From assembly GCF_018139145.2 (NCBI RefSeq), contig NC_059477.1, forward strand, positions 17,657,522 through 17,721,521: a stretch of 64,000 nt of DNA. The letters are read 5' to 3'. Below are positions 38,601 to 50,664 of the stretch, piece after piece. Source of the DNA: Gymnogyps californianus (taxonomy: Eukaryota > Chordata > Aves > Accipitriformes > Cathartidae). The notes below the pieces were generated by a model. The model searched no databases and was not told the DNA's origin. It saw only the letters and a program-made list of their open reading frames with translations. Made by a program: the position numbers and the translations under genes. The stretch's first letter is position 1; the number at the start of each line of letters is the position of its first letter.

Positions 38601-41600
38601 AAAATCTGGTCTTTGTCCAATTTAAATGAAAGATAAGTAAAATCTTAGAGGGGGGGCGTTTTCGTTTTGGTTCTGCATCTTGAGTGCAAAGGAGTCCACA
38701 GGGAATGATGTGCTGTTTGTGATTAAGTAGAATTCCAGCTATAGAACAAAATCAGCTTTTCACTGAGTGTATACTTTTCACTTTTCAGTAGTAAAGGGTA
38801 TACTTTAAGATCAGCAATATTAGAGACTACATGATAACTCTGTGGCTCTGTGCTCTTTAAATTTTAAAATTATGGTAATTATCATGTTTAAAATACATTT
38901 TATAAGTTTTAATATTAAAAATACAATTGAAACACAAGTGAAACTGATACTGAAACGTGAAAATAGGCTGCACTCAATAATTTCATTATTTTCTGATCGT
39001 TCCTTAGAAGTCCTAAGCTATTTGGCTTTCCTACCTTTCCCATGAAATGCTCTCCTTTAGCTTTATTGGATAGGTTGTTTTGGATATTGGTTTTCCCAAT
39101 ATTAAGCCTTAGGAATACCATTCATGTCTTACATCCCATCATTCCTAATTATGCCCCAGTGTATCAAACTAAGGGACATTCTTTGCTTACAGTATTTATG
39201 CCTCAAATATTTGTGCTGCAGTGAGGGGTGCAGATACTAATTTCCTTTTAAATTAGTCCTAGTAATAGCAGTAGGAATGGTGTTCTGTGGTTGCGTTTAA
39301 GGGTCTTAATAACCTCATTAAAATATTTATTTCAAAGTTGTCTATATCTAGTCAACTCATACATACCTTTTGAACAGTGCTTTCCCTGCAGTGGAGTTAG
39401 TCTGTGGTTCCTGTCCTGGTCACCAGGTTCACAAAGGTGACATTCGGTATTCTGCCATTTGGTTATTGCTGTTCCTTTGTGTGCAGTAACCTTGGAGTTA
39501 CTTTTAGTGGCATACTCTGCGCATATGTGGTGCTTTGAAACAGTTGTTAGAGTACATGAAAGGTCTTTAAGCCAAATACTTACCTCTAGCAGCTGTAAAT
39601 GGAATCAGTGTACTGTTTTAGCTGTCTGCTCTCGGGACATTAAGAACAGTATCATTTTACTTTTTGAGTCCCTGTTCAAGTTTGGCCATTGAGAAATAGT
39701 ATCAGATAATGAAAGGGATGGGATCCTGTTACAGCTTAATAATAGTAAAACAAACAAGCAAACAAAACCAACTAAATAACCCTTTTTCTTCCTCTTCAGG
39801 AATCCAATTAAATTAAAAGTAAAGACTTACTATACTGTAGTGATACTTAAGAAGCTGGTAATAGTCTTAATGTTTCAACGATACATTACTGGGATGTGAG
39901 TAGCTCTTTGAGTTAAAAGAAATGAGCAGCTTTTGTGGACTGGGAGGGTGAGCTGATTACAGAAAAACTAACCACAGAACAAACAATAAAACTTTCTAAT
40001 ACTTGGTCTAAATAGGAAAGATTCATCCAGATACATCTAACGTGCTGAGTCCGTAAACATAGGGATTTATTTTGCTCATAGTTGGAGGGCTCGTTGTAAG
40101 ATTTGGGAAATCCTTCTGTTACAGCTGTTTGAGAAGTACTTTGAGATGTCGTTATGCAAGTCTAACAAAAATGAGGATCTCGGCACCATCTTTGCTTTTT
40201 AAAATTAAACAAAGGAAAGACTTCTACGTGAAAGACAGGAATTGCTTCTTGTAAATCCAAACATCAGGGACTGAAGTCCTAGACCCTTAGAGCAAGGAAA
40301 GTGTAAGAAATATTAAGAAGCATAACAAAGTTTCTACAAAGTCAGTATTTTATATCCAATTGTGGGTCATTCAGTACTTTAAAATTATATAATACTGTTA
40401 ATTATGAATACAAATCCAGGGGGAATTTAAAGACCTTTCATCAGAATTTTAAAACCCTGATACCCTAAGGATTAATTCCCTGAGAAAACACGAACATAAA
40501 TAATGAAGTACCTGATACTGACCTCTGAGAAAATACACAAACTCCTATTAAATTGCATCTGGTACGATTGTTCACACCACAAGAAACAAAAGGATGAAAG
40601 ATGGACTTACTGGAAGGGCACCAAGTTTTCTTAATTTGAGCTATTGCAAGGACACTGCATGGTGGCTGTAACAGCTTTGCCATGCTCTGCCCAAAGCTCC
40701 TTGCTCTGAGCAGCAATGCAGCTTCTCTCTGCCAAACTCCTCAAGGGAAAGGCTTCCTGCATCTGTGCCTTCACACCAAGGAATCCCTCATCTCACTGAC
40801 TAAGGTGCAGTGAGGAAATACTAAGCTAATATAGCAAGATAACAGTTAAGTCTGTGCTTTTTGTGTTTGTTGCTAGAAGTTGCTAGATGATCTATGGGTG
40901 TGTTTGCCAGTTTTTGCATCATTGTTCATTTTCATAATTTGACTGGATCCCTTCTAAAACTTTGTATGTTTGACCTCTATTTACTCTTCTTAAATGCATT
41001 TCTTCGTTTGCACTTGAGTAGTCTGAGTACCCTACTCCTTCACCCCCCAGTTTATCCAGATATCGTGCTTCTTTATTTAAGATATTTAAAATAGAAATAT
41101 AGGAGTTGAAATCCTAGGCAAACCTCTACCACTGCAAGTCAACTGTCTATAATTATCTCAGGGCATTAATTTTCTTTTTTGTAATCTAGTTGTCAGGTGA
41201 AAGAAAGACTCCTACTTTGTCTGAGGAAGTTATATGTCTGGGTTTTTCTCAGGTGTCCTTAAATGAATTAAGCTAGACTTCACATAGATGCTAGTACAGT
41301 GTTTCTCACAAGGAATTTGTCTGAATAGCTATTAAGCTTTAAATGCATACCCTTTCATATTCCTCATGATTTCTGAATATGTGTTAATCTTCAAATACAA
41401 TTTGACCTTGAAGTTACCAGTTTCTTGCTTTATTTCTTTTTGAGGTCCATCTGGAAATTTTTTCATTGAACAATCTTTTTCCAAAAGTCTTCCCCCTATA
41501 AAATGGTCTTTCCATATAACCTTGTAAATTGAAGTCTTTTATTTCCTGCCCCATGACAGATTTCTTTAAATTGTGTTTCAGAAAAGGTGTTCTCTCCCAG

Positions 41601-44600
41601 GGTGGAAGCAATTCCAAACATATTTGATAGAAATGCCAGTGGGACTGAGCTGAGGCTGCCACTCAGCTGTTTTCCTTTTCCCTTTGAGTTTTACCTAGTG
41701 TCATGGTGCGTGGACTTCTTTCCCTTCCATTCAGGCTTGACTGTGGGGGCACAAGGATCAGAAACTTCATCATTTTGGTAGCAGATTTGTCGTCTCCCTT
41801 CATCCCTCACTTTTAGAGAGATGTGGAATTGGGCTTGGCAACCTGTCAGAAGTGATGTGCCAGACTGCGTTTTTCTGTCTGTAGCCGGAGACCAGCGTGT
41901 TGGCTCAGACTCATCAGAATCTGACAGCTGCTGCAGTGTTGGTGGGGTGATGCCCAAGTCCCAGCTCTCCGCTGGCCCTGATGGATACTCTTCCAAAGGG
42001 GGGGTTGTGTGCTGTTATCGGGCATCCCTGTCACAGGCTGTTGAGGCCTCTGAATAAGACGCCATAAGAGGAGAGCACTCTCTCTTTTTGGAATGAGTTC
42101 CTGTCTTGCTGGGCATCTGCCCAGGTGACTTGCTTAAGCTGTGCAGTCTCTCTGTGATTGGACAAGTCTAAAGCAGGACCTGCTGAGGCAAAACTGAGGT
42201 TGAAATAATGAAACTCCTGAGAGTGGGCAAGGAGCTTATTTAAAATATTGTCTTACCCTCTTTTCGATGAAGTTGCTCTTATGTTTTCACTCCTTCTCTT
42301 TGTTGTTGTGATCGTTTGCATTATGTCCCTTAGACCTTAGGATTGCAGGTGAGTGCTGTCTGAGATGCTGAATTGAGTAACTGTAATAAAAACTTCTTTC
42401 ATCATTGTCTCTCCTCTTCTCCCTCAAGTAATAGAAAAGTATTTGCTCAAAAGAACAAAAAAGTAGTGTTCTTTCAGAATTTTATTTCCACTTTAAGCAC
42501 CTTTGCTATAGATCAGAGAATTTGTAAAACTAAGATCAATCTGTGTGTTTAATTTCAGCTTATCAATAGAATGTTCTCACACCTCTGCTGTCACAGCCTG
42601 CCTGTTCTTTCATATATTAACATTTAATATTTTTGCTTCTGTGAGCTCCAAAGTCAATTCAAGGCTTCTTAGCAGAAGCAGATTTTGTCCAATGTGAGTA
42701 AAAGATCATAATCCTCAGCGTGAAGTGTTCTTTCTGAAGTGCCAACAAAATGCATTGTGGCACAGGGGGCCAGGTTGTTGAAAGCTGTGGATTCGCAAGA
42801 GGCTTCTGTAGAGGTAAAAGGAGCCGCAAGTGGGATGTCAGACCTGTGGGGAGCAAAGGCAGGGAGGGCAGAGACAATTCAGTGACTGGGAAAGGGTGTG
42901 CAGGAGTCTTTCAGCAGAGAGGTCTGGTGAGGAGGAGGAAGAATCATCTTTATCTCAGTCTTCCTCCTTCTCTTGTGCATTATCCCCTACCACTTGCTGT
43001 GTTGCTAGAATATTTCCTACTCACTGTATTATCCTGCACCTCATGGGAACAAGCAAGTCAGGGTCTGCTCATGGGGCAGGAAATTGAGGGGCTAAAGCTG
43101 CTCCTACTGCTGGGGAAGGATCAGGCAGAAATCCCTGGGAAAAGGTTTTGTGTTCTTGCTGCCATTGAGGTGTTGGGAGAAGAGCAGCAGTGTCAAGTGG
43201 AGGGTGAGGGGAAGGCTCTTGTATAGGAAAATATTCCTTCAGCTGTCCCTGACAGCTGCTTGCTTTGCCTACTGGTTGGCTTTGTGGGACAAGACTCTGC
43301 TTTATTGCATTTTGTCTTTGATCCACTGTACCAAACCAGGGATAATCTGCTATTTATAAGGATCTTTAGAAATTGTCTGACTCACCAACAACAGGATTTA
43401 AGATAGAAAAGTCTTTGGGTGATATTCATTTTGATCCCGTGTGTTATGTCCACTCAGGAGCAGGAGCTGTGGTGAGATGGAAGGAATTAAACATCTAGGA
43501 CTGGAATCTGAAAGGTGCCAAGTATCCCAGGGCTGAGTGCCCTCAGTTCCCATCAGTTGCAAGTTATGCTGTAATGTGAGTTAATGGATTATGAGCAGAG
43601 AGCAGTAGGATTCAGCTGTTAGTCTGAGCTTCTACACATACTCTGTGTAGGAAGGGTTGTGCTAGAGAAAAAGCAGATCTGTATGGCTAGAGGAGAAAAT
43701 TCGAGGGAGGATCCTTGATTTTTTTCCTAGTTTGTGTTGTGTTTCTGTGGATGGAGCAGCACTTTACCTGAGTTGGTGAGGAAGATGAAGCATGGAACTT
43801 CCTTATTCCTTCCCATTTTGACGTTATTTGCAACCTAGAGGCACATGGAGAGAAAATAAGGTAAGCATCTTGGTGCAGCGACTGTTGTATCCTTCAGGAT
43901 ATGGGACTGCAGGCAACTTCTGCTGTGCTGATCTTTTGTGCCACAGCAGGGAGACAGTCTCCTCTGCCTCTGTTCATTACCAGTAGAACTGGGGTGGGCA
44001 GGAGGAAACACAAGTCTCTTTTTTTTGTCTTTTGTCTTTTTTTTGAGCAAGGCTTTGATTCAAACGTTACTATTTATAATAACTTCCATTAAACCCTGAG
44101 ACTCCATACCTCCAAGTAGCATCCTATTACTAAAGAATAAGCATTTCTCAAGCATTAAAATTGCTATTCAGCTGTTCTTTTGTCTCCATGGCAACTTTAA
44201 GCGTAACAACAAAGCAGTAGGTGATGTTGTCAGCCAAAAAAGTCTGTAATGCTCAAGTGATTGTTGATAGCAACAAAATGGATGCCAGTGCAGGGTCACT
44301 TACAGCCAGTAATAGATACTGCACCTATGGCTGAAGTATTGCATGTGACATTTTAAAGCAGACAACATACCAGAAAAAGTAAGGTTGATGCAATTGGAAG
44401 TTTTTATAAATTATACATGAGGTACTGTTTTAAAATTCAACAGGAAACTGTGGTTTACCTTCTCTAATGGAATGAATTGCATGAAAAGCAAAGAGCTCCT
44501 TGTATATACAATACATGCCACTTGGAGAGAAGCTCAAGCTTTCTTCTCAGTTTGTTGATGGAACAGAGAACAAATGCCACTTTAGAAAAGTGGGGTCAGT

Positions 44601-46527
44601 TCCTAAAGGGGATAAAAGTTAAAGGTTAAAGTTCTCATCTAGCTTCAGTGTTGATGTGAAAAAGGAAGCATGTTAAAAAAGAAAAGGCAATGCTTTTCTT
44701 ACAAATAACAAAATAAAAGGGGGTTGGGAGGAATTATCATCAGTTTTTGATCTTAACCCCATGGTGCCAGGAGCTTGGATATTTTACTGACATGTAAAAT
44801 TGAAAATCATTCATGGGGAAAAAGCCTTGAGAAAATCAGACTGAACACTGCTGAGACTAGTGCTAGAAACCAGCTATGAGAGTAGAACGATTTCAAAAAA
44901 GGATGCTTGATGTTAAAGCAGGGAGAATAGCAATTAAAGTAGTTTTTATGTGGTTGAGACATACTAAATGAGGAAATCCATTCTTAAACAAAAATATTGA
45001 CAGATGAGTTAATGAAAATAAAACTATATTATTTTAAGTAATTTGTGTCTGATATTTGACAAACCTCTTTGAAATGTTGGTGCTGGAAGTACTGTGGGAA
45101 TTCTGCCTCTTAATATGTATGTATGCATGCTGTCAATGCAGTATGTACCAAGACACCTTTTGGAATCTTAAATTAGCTGAATTTGAGTGCTACTTTCTCC
45201 AGTTAATGTATCACATTAGTGCTCCGTATTTTGTAAAGGTGTCACCTCATTTCTTGAATCCAGGGTTCCTGATTGTTTGAACTGTCTGTTATCAAAGAAG
45301 GCTTTTCTCCTCTATGAGAAAGATGGAAGAAGGAGATTGCAACCAGTTGTTCTTCAGAGTCTGACTTGACAGCGTCACACAAACCCTCTTTTAATGCAGG
45401 CAAACAGAACAGCTTCATTCACTGACAGCAGCACGAGATACCATCTGATGTCTGTTTTAGACTTCAGAGAACTGGACAGATACTCATGTGGTCCTCGGTT
45501 ACTCATGACTCCAGTTACACCTGTTTGTGTCCTCGTAAATGAAGACAACATTAGTGTATTTTCTTTAATTTGTTTTATTCAAATAATTTAGCCTGTTTGC
45601 ACTATGAAACACATCCAACTCTTGCTGAAAGCTTGAGTTCCATATTTGTTTTCATTTGTCTCAGATACAAAAGCTTTCTGAGCAGTCTTTTGGTTTTGAA
45701 AGTCCATAGGTAAACCCAAAGCATACACGTAATTCAAATAAAATAACACATTTTTTGAAGCTCCCAGTTATATTAGACTTTCTTAAAACTCTTAACTAAA
45801 CTGAAACTCTGACCTACGTAGTCCTCAACTGTTCATATGCCAACTTGTTGTGTGACAACTTAAAACTTAAGATGAGATCTTATAGCAATTATTCATTAGT
45901 TTGCTTACAGCTGCTTCTGCTGTACAGTTTGAGACCAGATCTGCTTAAGGGAGTGATACAGCCACTGCTGTGGTTAACATAGGAACAGCAGGTGTCAAAG
46001 GAGACCACTGTTACAAACTATTTATTACTTGCTGTTAACAGCCCTGTAACTTTCTCGTGAAAAGTTTGGGATTAGCTTGAATGAACTAATGAAATTTTTG
46101 TCTTGGATATTTTCTCCTATATATTTTTAAACCTTATACAAACAGGTGCCCTTCAAAATATGGACCACTTCAGGAAGTTGTCTTTGTAGTCACTGATGTA
46201 GAGCACTGATGCAGGCTTTCTACAAGGCATCTCTTCCAGATTGGTGTTTGAACTTATTTTATGTTAAGCTGCAATGATGAAAAGTGGAATGGTCTACAGG
46301 AGCAGCCTCTCAGGACAGCAAGCCACCCTGGATGGGGTGGAGATGAGAGCTTGAAGCAGGGGCTCCTGCTTTGCTGTGAGAGCTACCAGTAACAGTAGGC
46401 ACATGGTGCTGAGGAGAGATACCAGTCAGATGGGGAAGAATAAGTCATCTTGCATATTCTTACCAATTCTGCCATCAGCTCATTGGTGTGATGTCAGGGC
46501 AAGCAACTAAGAAAACTGTTCGGACAT
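32651..46527. other. Unique DNA, no gene seen
   Basis: This is about 14 kb without a recognised gene, RNA or transposon. A short AACC/CCAA-type simple repeat lies at 32721-32746. GC content rises modestly at 41,640-42,060 and 42,740-43,330, giving overlapping frames of 60-158 codons on both strands. None shows a known domain. Elsewhere only short AT-rich frames occur. Confidence 0.5.
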
Positions 46528-46616
46528 AGTGGAAGGTGTGCCTGCCCATGGCAGGGGGGTTGGAACTAGATGATCTTTAAGGTCCCTTCCGACCCATACC
46601 GTTCTATGATTCTATG
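46528..46616 (+). mobile_element. CR1 LINE 3' tail
   Basis: The plus strand carries the CR1 3' end: CTGCCCATGGCAGGGGGGTT, GGAACTAGATGATCTTTAAG, GGTCCCTTCCGACCC, ending in two copies of the tail octamer (TTCTATGATTCTATG). Only about 90 bases remain, so this is a strongly 5'-truncated insertion with no coding part. It is close to my memory of the family sequence, hence the least decayed CR1 piece here. Confidence 0.95.
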
Positions 46617-48044
46617 CTTGACTGTCAGCTGAAAGGCATTGCAAGGAAATTCACAAAGGTCAAGATTTCTGTCATTTTTACTTTTAACCTTTGGAGGGTG
46701 GACATCAGGGTAAAGAGCTGCCACCTACTCATTCATTTGTCAGATACATTCAACTATCCATAAAGCGGTAAAAGAAAAGAGACAGAACGGTGGGAATCTA
46801 AATGAGAGTGAAATAAACTTGGGCAAACGTGCATGATGAGATTAATTGGTATGGGTCGATGGAAGTGTGGGACAGTAGTTGCCAGGTCACTTAATAAAAT
46901 AAATTTTATTCTCATGAGAGACAGGATAACAGCAGCACTTGAGACTGACAGGCTCCTTTTCACAGACTGGTTATAACATAAGTAGTGGAGACTTCTCTGT
47001 ACCTGTTTGCTCTCCTGAGAAGGACAGTTACATATGTAATAGTGTCAAATGTGACTGTATGTCGTCATAGGAGGAACTGGAGACCACCAGGTAACTCCAG
47101 GCTGGCCTCAAGCCGAGCAGTGCCCGCTTAAGTCAGTATCCCTTCAGGCTCGATTCTGTACTTTGTCTTACAGTGAAATTTTATATCCCTTTTTTTCCCT
47201 TTGCTTGAATCTTTTGGGGAGCATTTCCTTTCTGATGTGTTGTGTGTGTTGAATCTCACCGATTCCCTAAGTTGCTCAACCTGCAAGCAAAGCTGTTATT
47301 GCCCCTAAGTCCAGCCCTATAAGCTCTTCTGAAAACGGAAAGTTGCATACGATTCTTTTTTGCTTTATCACCAATGACAATTTTTTTTGCTAAGCCAAAT
47401 ATGTATTTATACTTTTGTAACTATAACTTTTCCAGTGTAAGCAGAACTTTGAGCAGTGGGATTCAAGACCTTCAGGGAAAGAGGGACCATATGTCTATAT
47501 TGTTCTCACTGGTATTAGACAGAACAGATCTCTCAACATCTAGTTGCTATTGAAGGATGAACTTTGAAATGCCGAAGTAGTTGTTGTAACTCCATCAATT
47601 AGTCTGCATAATTAACAACTATAATCTATCTAATTATTTTCCTCTATATTTTCTCTCAAGTAATTAAAGTTCCAGACTACGAGCAAGATCTTGACGCTTG
47701 TCAGTATTTGCTATTTACTCTGCAAACATCACATAATCTTGCTGACCCTTCTTTTAAATATGAGACGTATTAGGGATTTTTGTAGTTTCTAGTGAATACC
47801 TCTTTACAGTTCACCAAGATCTGTTTCAAAGATGTGATTTTTTTAAGCTACACATGTGCACAGAAAATGCACCGAATTCCATGGAGCCAGTAGCAGTCAT
47901 TTTTTTTTTTTCTTCTCCTGCCAGTTTTTCACTTACCTTTACTTCTTTTCCCTCTGTTCTGAGTGCTATTTATAGTGAAGCAATTTTCAAATAATGTGGA
48001 GTTTGACACTGTAGATTTAAGGTAGAATTCTTGTTTTATTTCAT
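46617..48044. other. Unique DNA, no gene seen
   Basis: Nothing recognised between the two CR1 tails. Confidence 0.6.
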
Positions 48045-48101
48045 GGAGATGGATTGGATGACTTGAGATTGTCTAGCCCTGCTTTCCATGATTCAGTGAT
48101 C
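48045..48101 (+). mobile_element. Decayed CR1 3' tail
   Basis: GGATTGGATGACTTGAGA, then TCTAGCCCTGCTTTCCATGA and TTCAGTGATC, follow the order of the CR1 3' UTR (GGTTGGACTAGATGACCT, GGTCCCTTCCAGCCCTGC, TTCTATGATTCTGTGATC) with clear decay. About 57 bases, no coding part. Confidence 0.7.
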
Positions 48102-49415
48102 AGCTTTTAATCAAAATGCTTTGATGTATCTAGTAATAATGGCTGAAAGGTGTTGTCATTCTAGAAAAAGTACGTATAAATTCTTTGATAGATATTTTGC
48201 TTTGTTGCAACTTGCACAAATCCTAATGTTCCTAAATGAAAGCTGTTTCTGTTTTTCACTGATTCAGCTCACGGTGCTTCCCATGCAAGCAAATTGTTAT
48301 GGTAGGTGTAAGGGACGTGGCAACTAGCAACTGTGCTTGGGGTGTTTTATCATGAACTTTGCTAGAAATGCATTATGGAAAATTAACATTTAAAATCAGA
48401 TATTATATATTTAGGAATAAAATTGTAAATCTTGTATTTACTGCAAAGATAAGCAACGCTGCTCTCGACTGTGACGCATGTTTGTCCTTAATATGAAAAT
48501 AAAAGTGTTCCATGAACATAAGTTCCCAGTTTCATTACAGCTGTGGAACTTTCCATTTCATGTGCAGTGGTGGCACGACTCTCTACAAGTTGCTTTAACA
48601 AAAATAGTATTTATATAAAGTGGAAAATTCCACTTGCAGAGTGAGAGGGAATCCTAGCAACCTTTTTTCCCCAGAATTTGCAACTGCTACTGTATTGAGA
48701 ACTACTAAAATATTCAGTTGTCAACAACCAGATTTGACAGAAGCGTAAATGTGAAAAGTTTTTCTGCTTTACTTGTCCGCAGGAATAGGTACATAATTCC
48801 TATCAGAGTGATTCTGTTAGTGTTTATATTGTTCTCTGCATTGCAAATGCAAAAAAATGCAAGTACCATAGGAAAATAAAAATGCAAATTTCAAACAGAA
48901 ATAAGTGCTCTCGTCTCTTATTAAGCTAAAGCTTTTTATTTTTCTATACAAAGAAATACAGAGATATTTCTATATATTTCCATGTTATGATGTTAAGCCT
49001 CTGACAACCCTGTTTGTGGAGGAAGGACCCACTTTTGTGCTGTAGAATGGACATGATAAAATACACTGCACTGGGGACATCATTGATGTTAGCTTGTAGC
49101 ATATGTTTGTGCTTTTGTTTGCTTCTGTTAAAATTTGTTTTATTGATCTCTTGACCAAAACTTGTGATAAAACTATTTCTGAAAGAAATAGCCTCCTTGA
49201 AATCAAGCAAGGCCATGTTTGTACTTCATAAAAGAAAAGTTTGACACTGGCTATAAATACCTTATTGCAATTTGTCTTTAACGACTGCAATCATAGTACC
49301 CATTGCTGGTCATCTAATCCTCTCCTCGTCAATGTGGAATTGTTTCTCTTGTACATATAACACCGTTTTATTCAGTCTTGATACAAATGCATGTGTGGTT
49401 GACATTCCCAAATTC
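48102..49415. other. Unique AT-rich DNA, no gene seen
   Basis: Nothing recognised. Opposite-strand frames near 48.9-49.3 kb have no motif. Confidence 0.6.
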
Positions 49416-49730
49416 TCTTGGGAGATTATTTCCACAGTCTGGTTCAGCTCAGAAAGGCTGCCACTGTGAACATTAAATATCACTCAGAATAATCTTGGTG
49501 TCAAGAAGTTTTCCCTGATGTTCAGACCTGTTTTTCTCAGTTATATCCTTTTATTTCAGTTCTCTCTATTCTCCAAACCTTTCAGAATTCTTTACTTCAG
49601 AAGTCTTTCAAATACTCTGTCCCCCCTCTTGCCTCTACATCTGTTGTGTATTGTTCCTAGGGTGTCCATATTTAACTTTTTGTATTTTCTGGACTTCCCA
49701 GAGCTTGCTGCTTATATTGCTTTGCCTCAG
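49416..49730 (-). mobile_element. Very old CR1/L3-like LINE remnant
   Basis: Read antisense, a series of phrases resembles the ORF2 C-terminal region of CR1/L3 elements: GGGAGATTATTTCCACAGTC (family: a conserved W-NLP segment, antisense), GTCAAGAAGTTTTCCCTGAT then GTTCAGACCTG (family: AAGTTTTTCCTGATGTCCAG, antisense), followed by a pyrimidine-rich stretch and TCTACATCTGTTGTGTATTG. Similarity is scattered and no frame survives. The boundaries are approximate. Confidence 0.5.
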
Positions 49731-50279
49731 TCTCTTTTCAATTTGTAAATCCTTTTCAAGTTAAAAGGTACCTGCTGCTCAACACAATAAGCTTTATCAA
49801 ACAGGGACTGATAACTCCTTGCTTCATGTAAGTGCTACATTGATACTTTGAGCTTTGTCCCTCATGCTGTGGCCAGGTTATTAGGCTTCATGCATGATGG
49901 TTTCATGCAGAAGAGGGAACTGGGCTTTTTCCTCCTTCACCTTAATTCCCTTGCTCTTGCAACTCAAATATTATTTGGAAACAAATAAAACTTTTTTACT
50001 ATTTATACCTTTTTTCATATTTCTCACTGCATGACCAAGGTCATCTTTAATAAACTTTTCAGACAGAATGTCCAGATATTTTTATTTTCTGTAGCTTTTG
50101 TCTAAGTCTTATTTTGACTCTGCACTGCTGCCTGATGGATTGATTTATCAATATATAATCTATACGTAGTCCAACATATGAAGACCAGATGGTCTTAGAT
50201 TGATTTACAGATTTTCTCCACTGTTTTGTTTGAATATGCACATGCAGAAATAGAAATACTGGGCAAGGCTTATCTTGTC
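49731..50279. other. No recognised sequence between LINE remnants
   Basis: About 550 bases with nothing recognised. This may be an insertion into, or a decayed middle part of, the flanking old LINE sequence. Confidence 0.5.
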
Positions 50280-50490
50280 CAAACCTCTGTTCTTGAAGGC
50301 ACAGAGGTTTACAATCTCAAAACTAGTTGAAGTTCTCTAATTCTTACCACATTGGAATCCAGCTGCTCTTACGATTTCTTCTTATTCCCATCTTAAGTTC
50401 ATTTTTCCTATCCTTCATCATGGATACCAAGAATTAAATACTATGCTGCAGGTGAGATCTCATGCCATAGAATGACTACTTTTCAGTTTG
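50280..50490 (-). mobile_element. Second CR1/L3-like LINE remnant
   Basis: The clearest phrase, AAATACTATGCTGCAGGTGA then GATCTCATGCC (50436-50466), resembles the antisense CR1/L3 text ACACAGTACTCCAGGTGAGGTCTCACCAG. In a CR1 this piece lies 5' of the piece seen at 49,500, so the order fits one element read antisense that is stretched or interrupted, or two old elements. Confidence 0.45.
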
Positions 50491-50643
50491 TGTTGGAGAC
50501 ATATTTCCTCTATTTTTTTCATGTAGAATGATGGCTCTTCTGCAGTTCATTGTGGCAAACAATGCTGTTAAATCTGGGAAAAAGAAAATGTTTATGGCTA
50601 ATTTTCTATTCTGGCTACAGTGTTGTCTAAAGACACACCTATC

Positions 50644-50664
50644 TTTTTTTTTTTTTTTTTTTTT
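50644..50664. repeat. Poly-T run (21)
   Basis: Uninterrupted 21-T homopolymer followed by AATTAAGG. Confidence 0.95.

Noticed and set aside
41691..41996. Minus-strand frame of 101 codons with an acidic SDSDES stretch, protein-like in appearance
   Set aside because: It has no ATG at its start (the first codon is TTG), no recognised family and overlapping plus-strand frames. It lies in modestly GC-richer DNA, where stops are fewer.
42750..43226. Plus-strand frame of 158 codons, the longest outside simple repeats
   Set aside because: Several other frames are open over the same GC-richer bases on both strands. There is no domain or signal, and the composition explains it.
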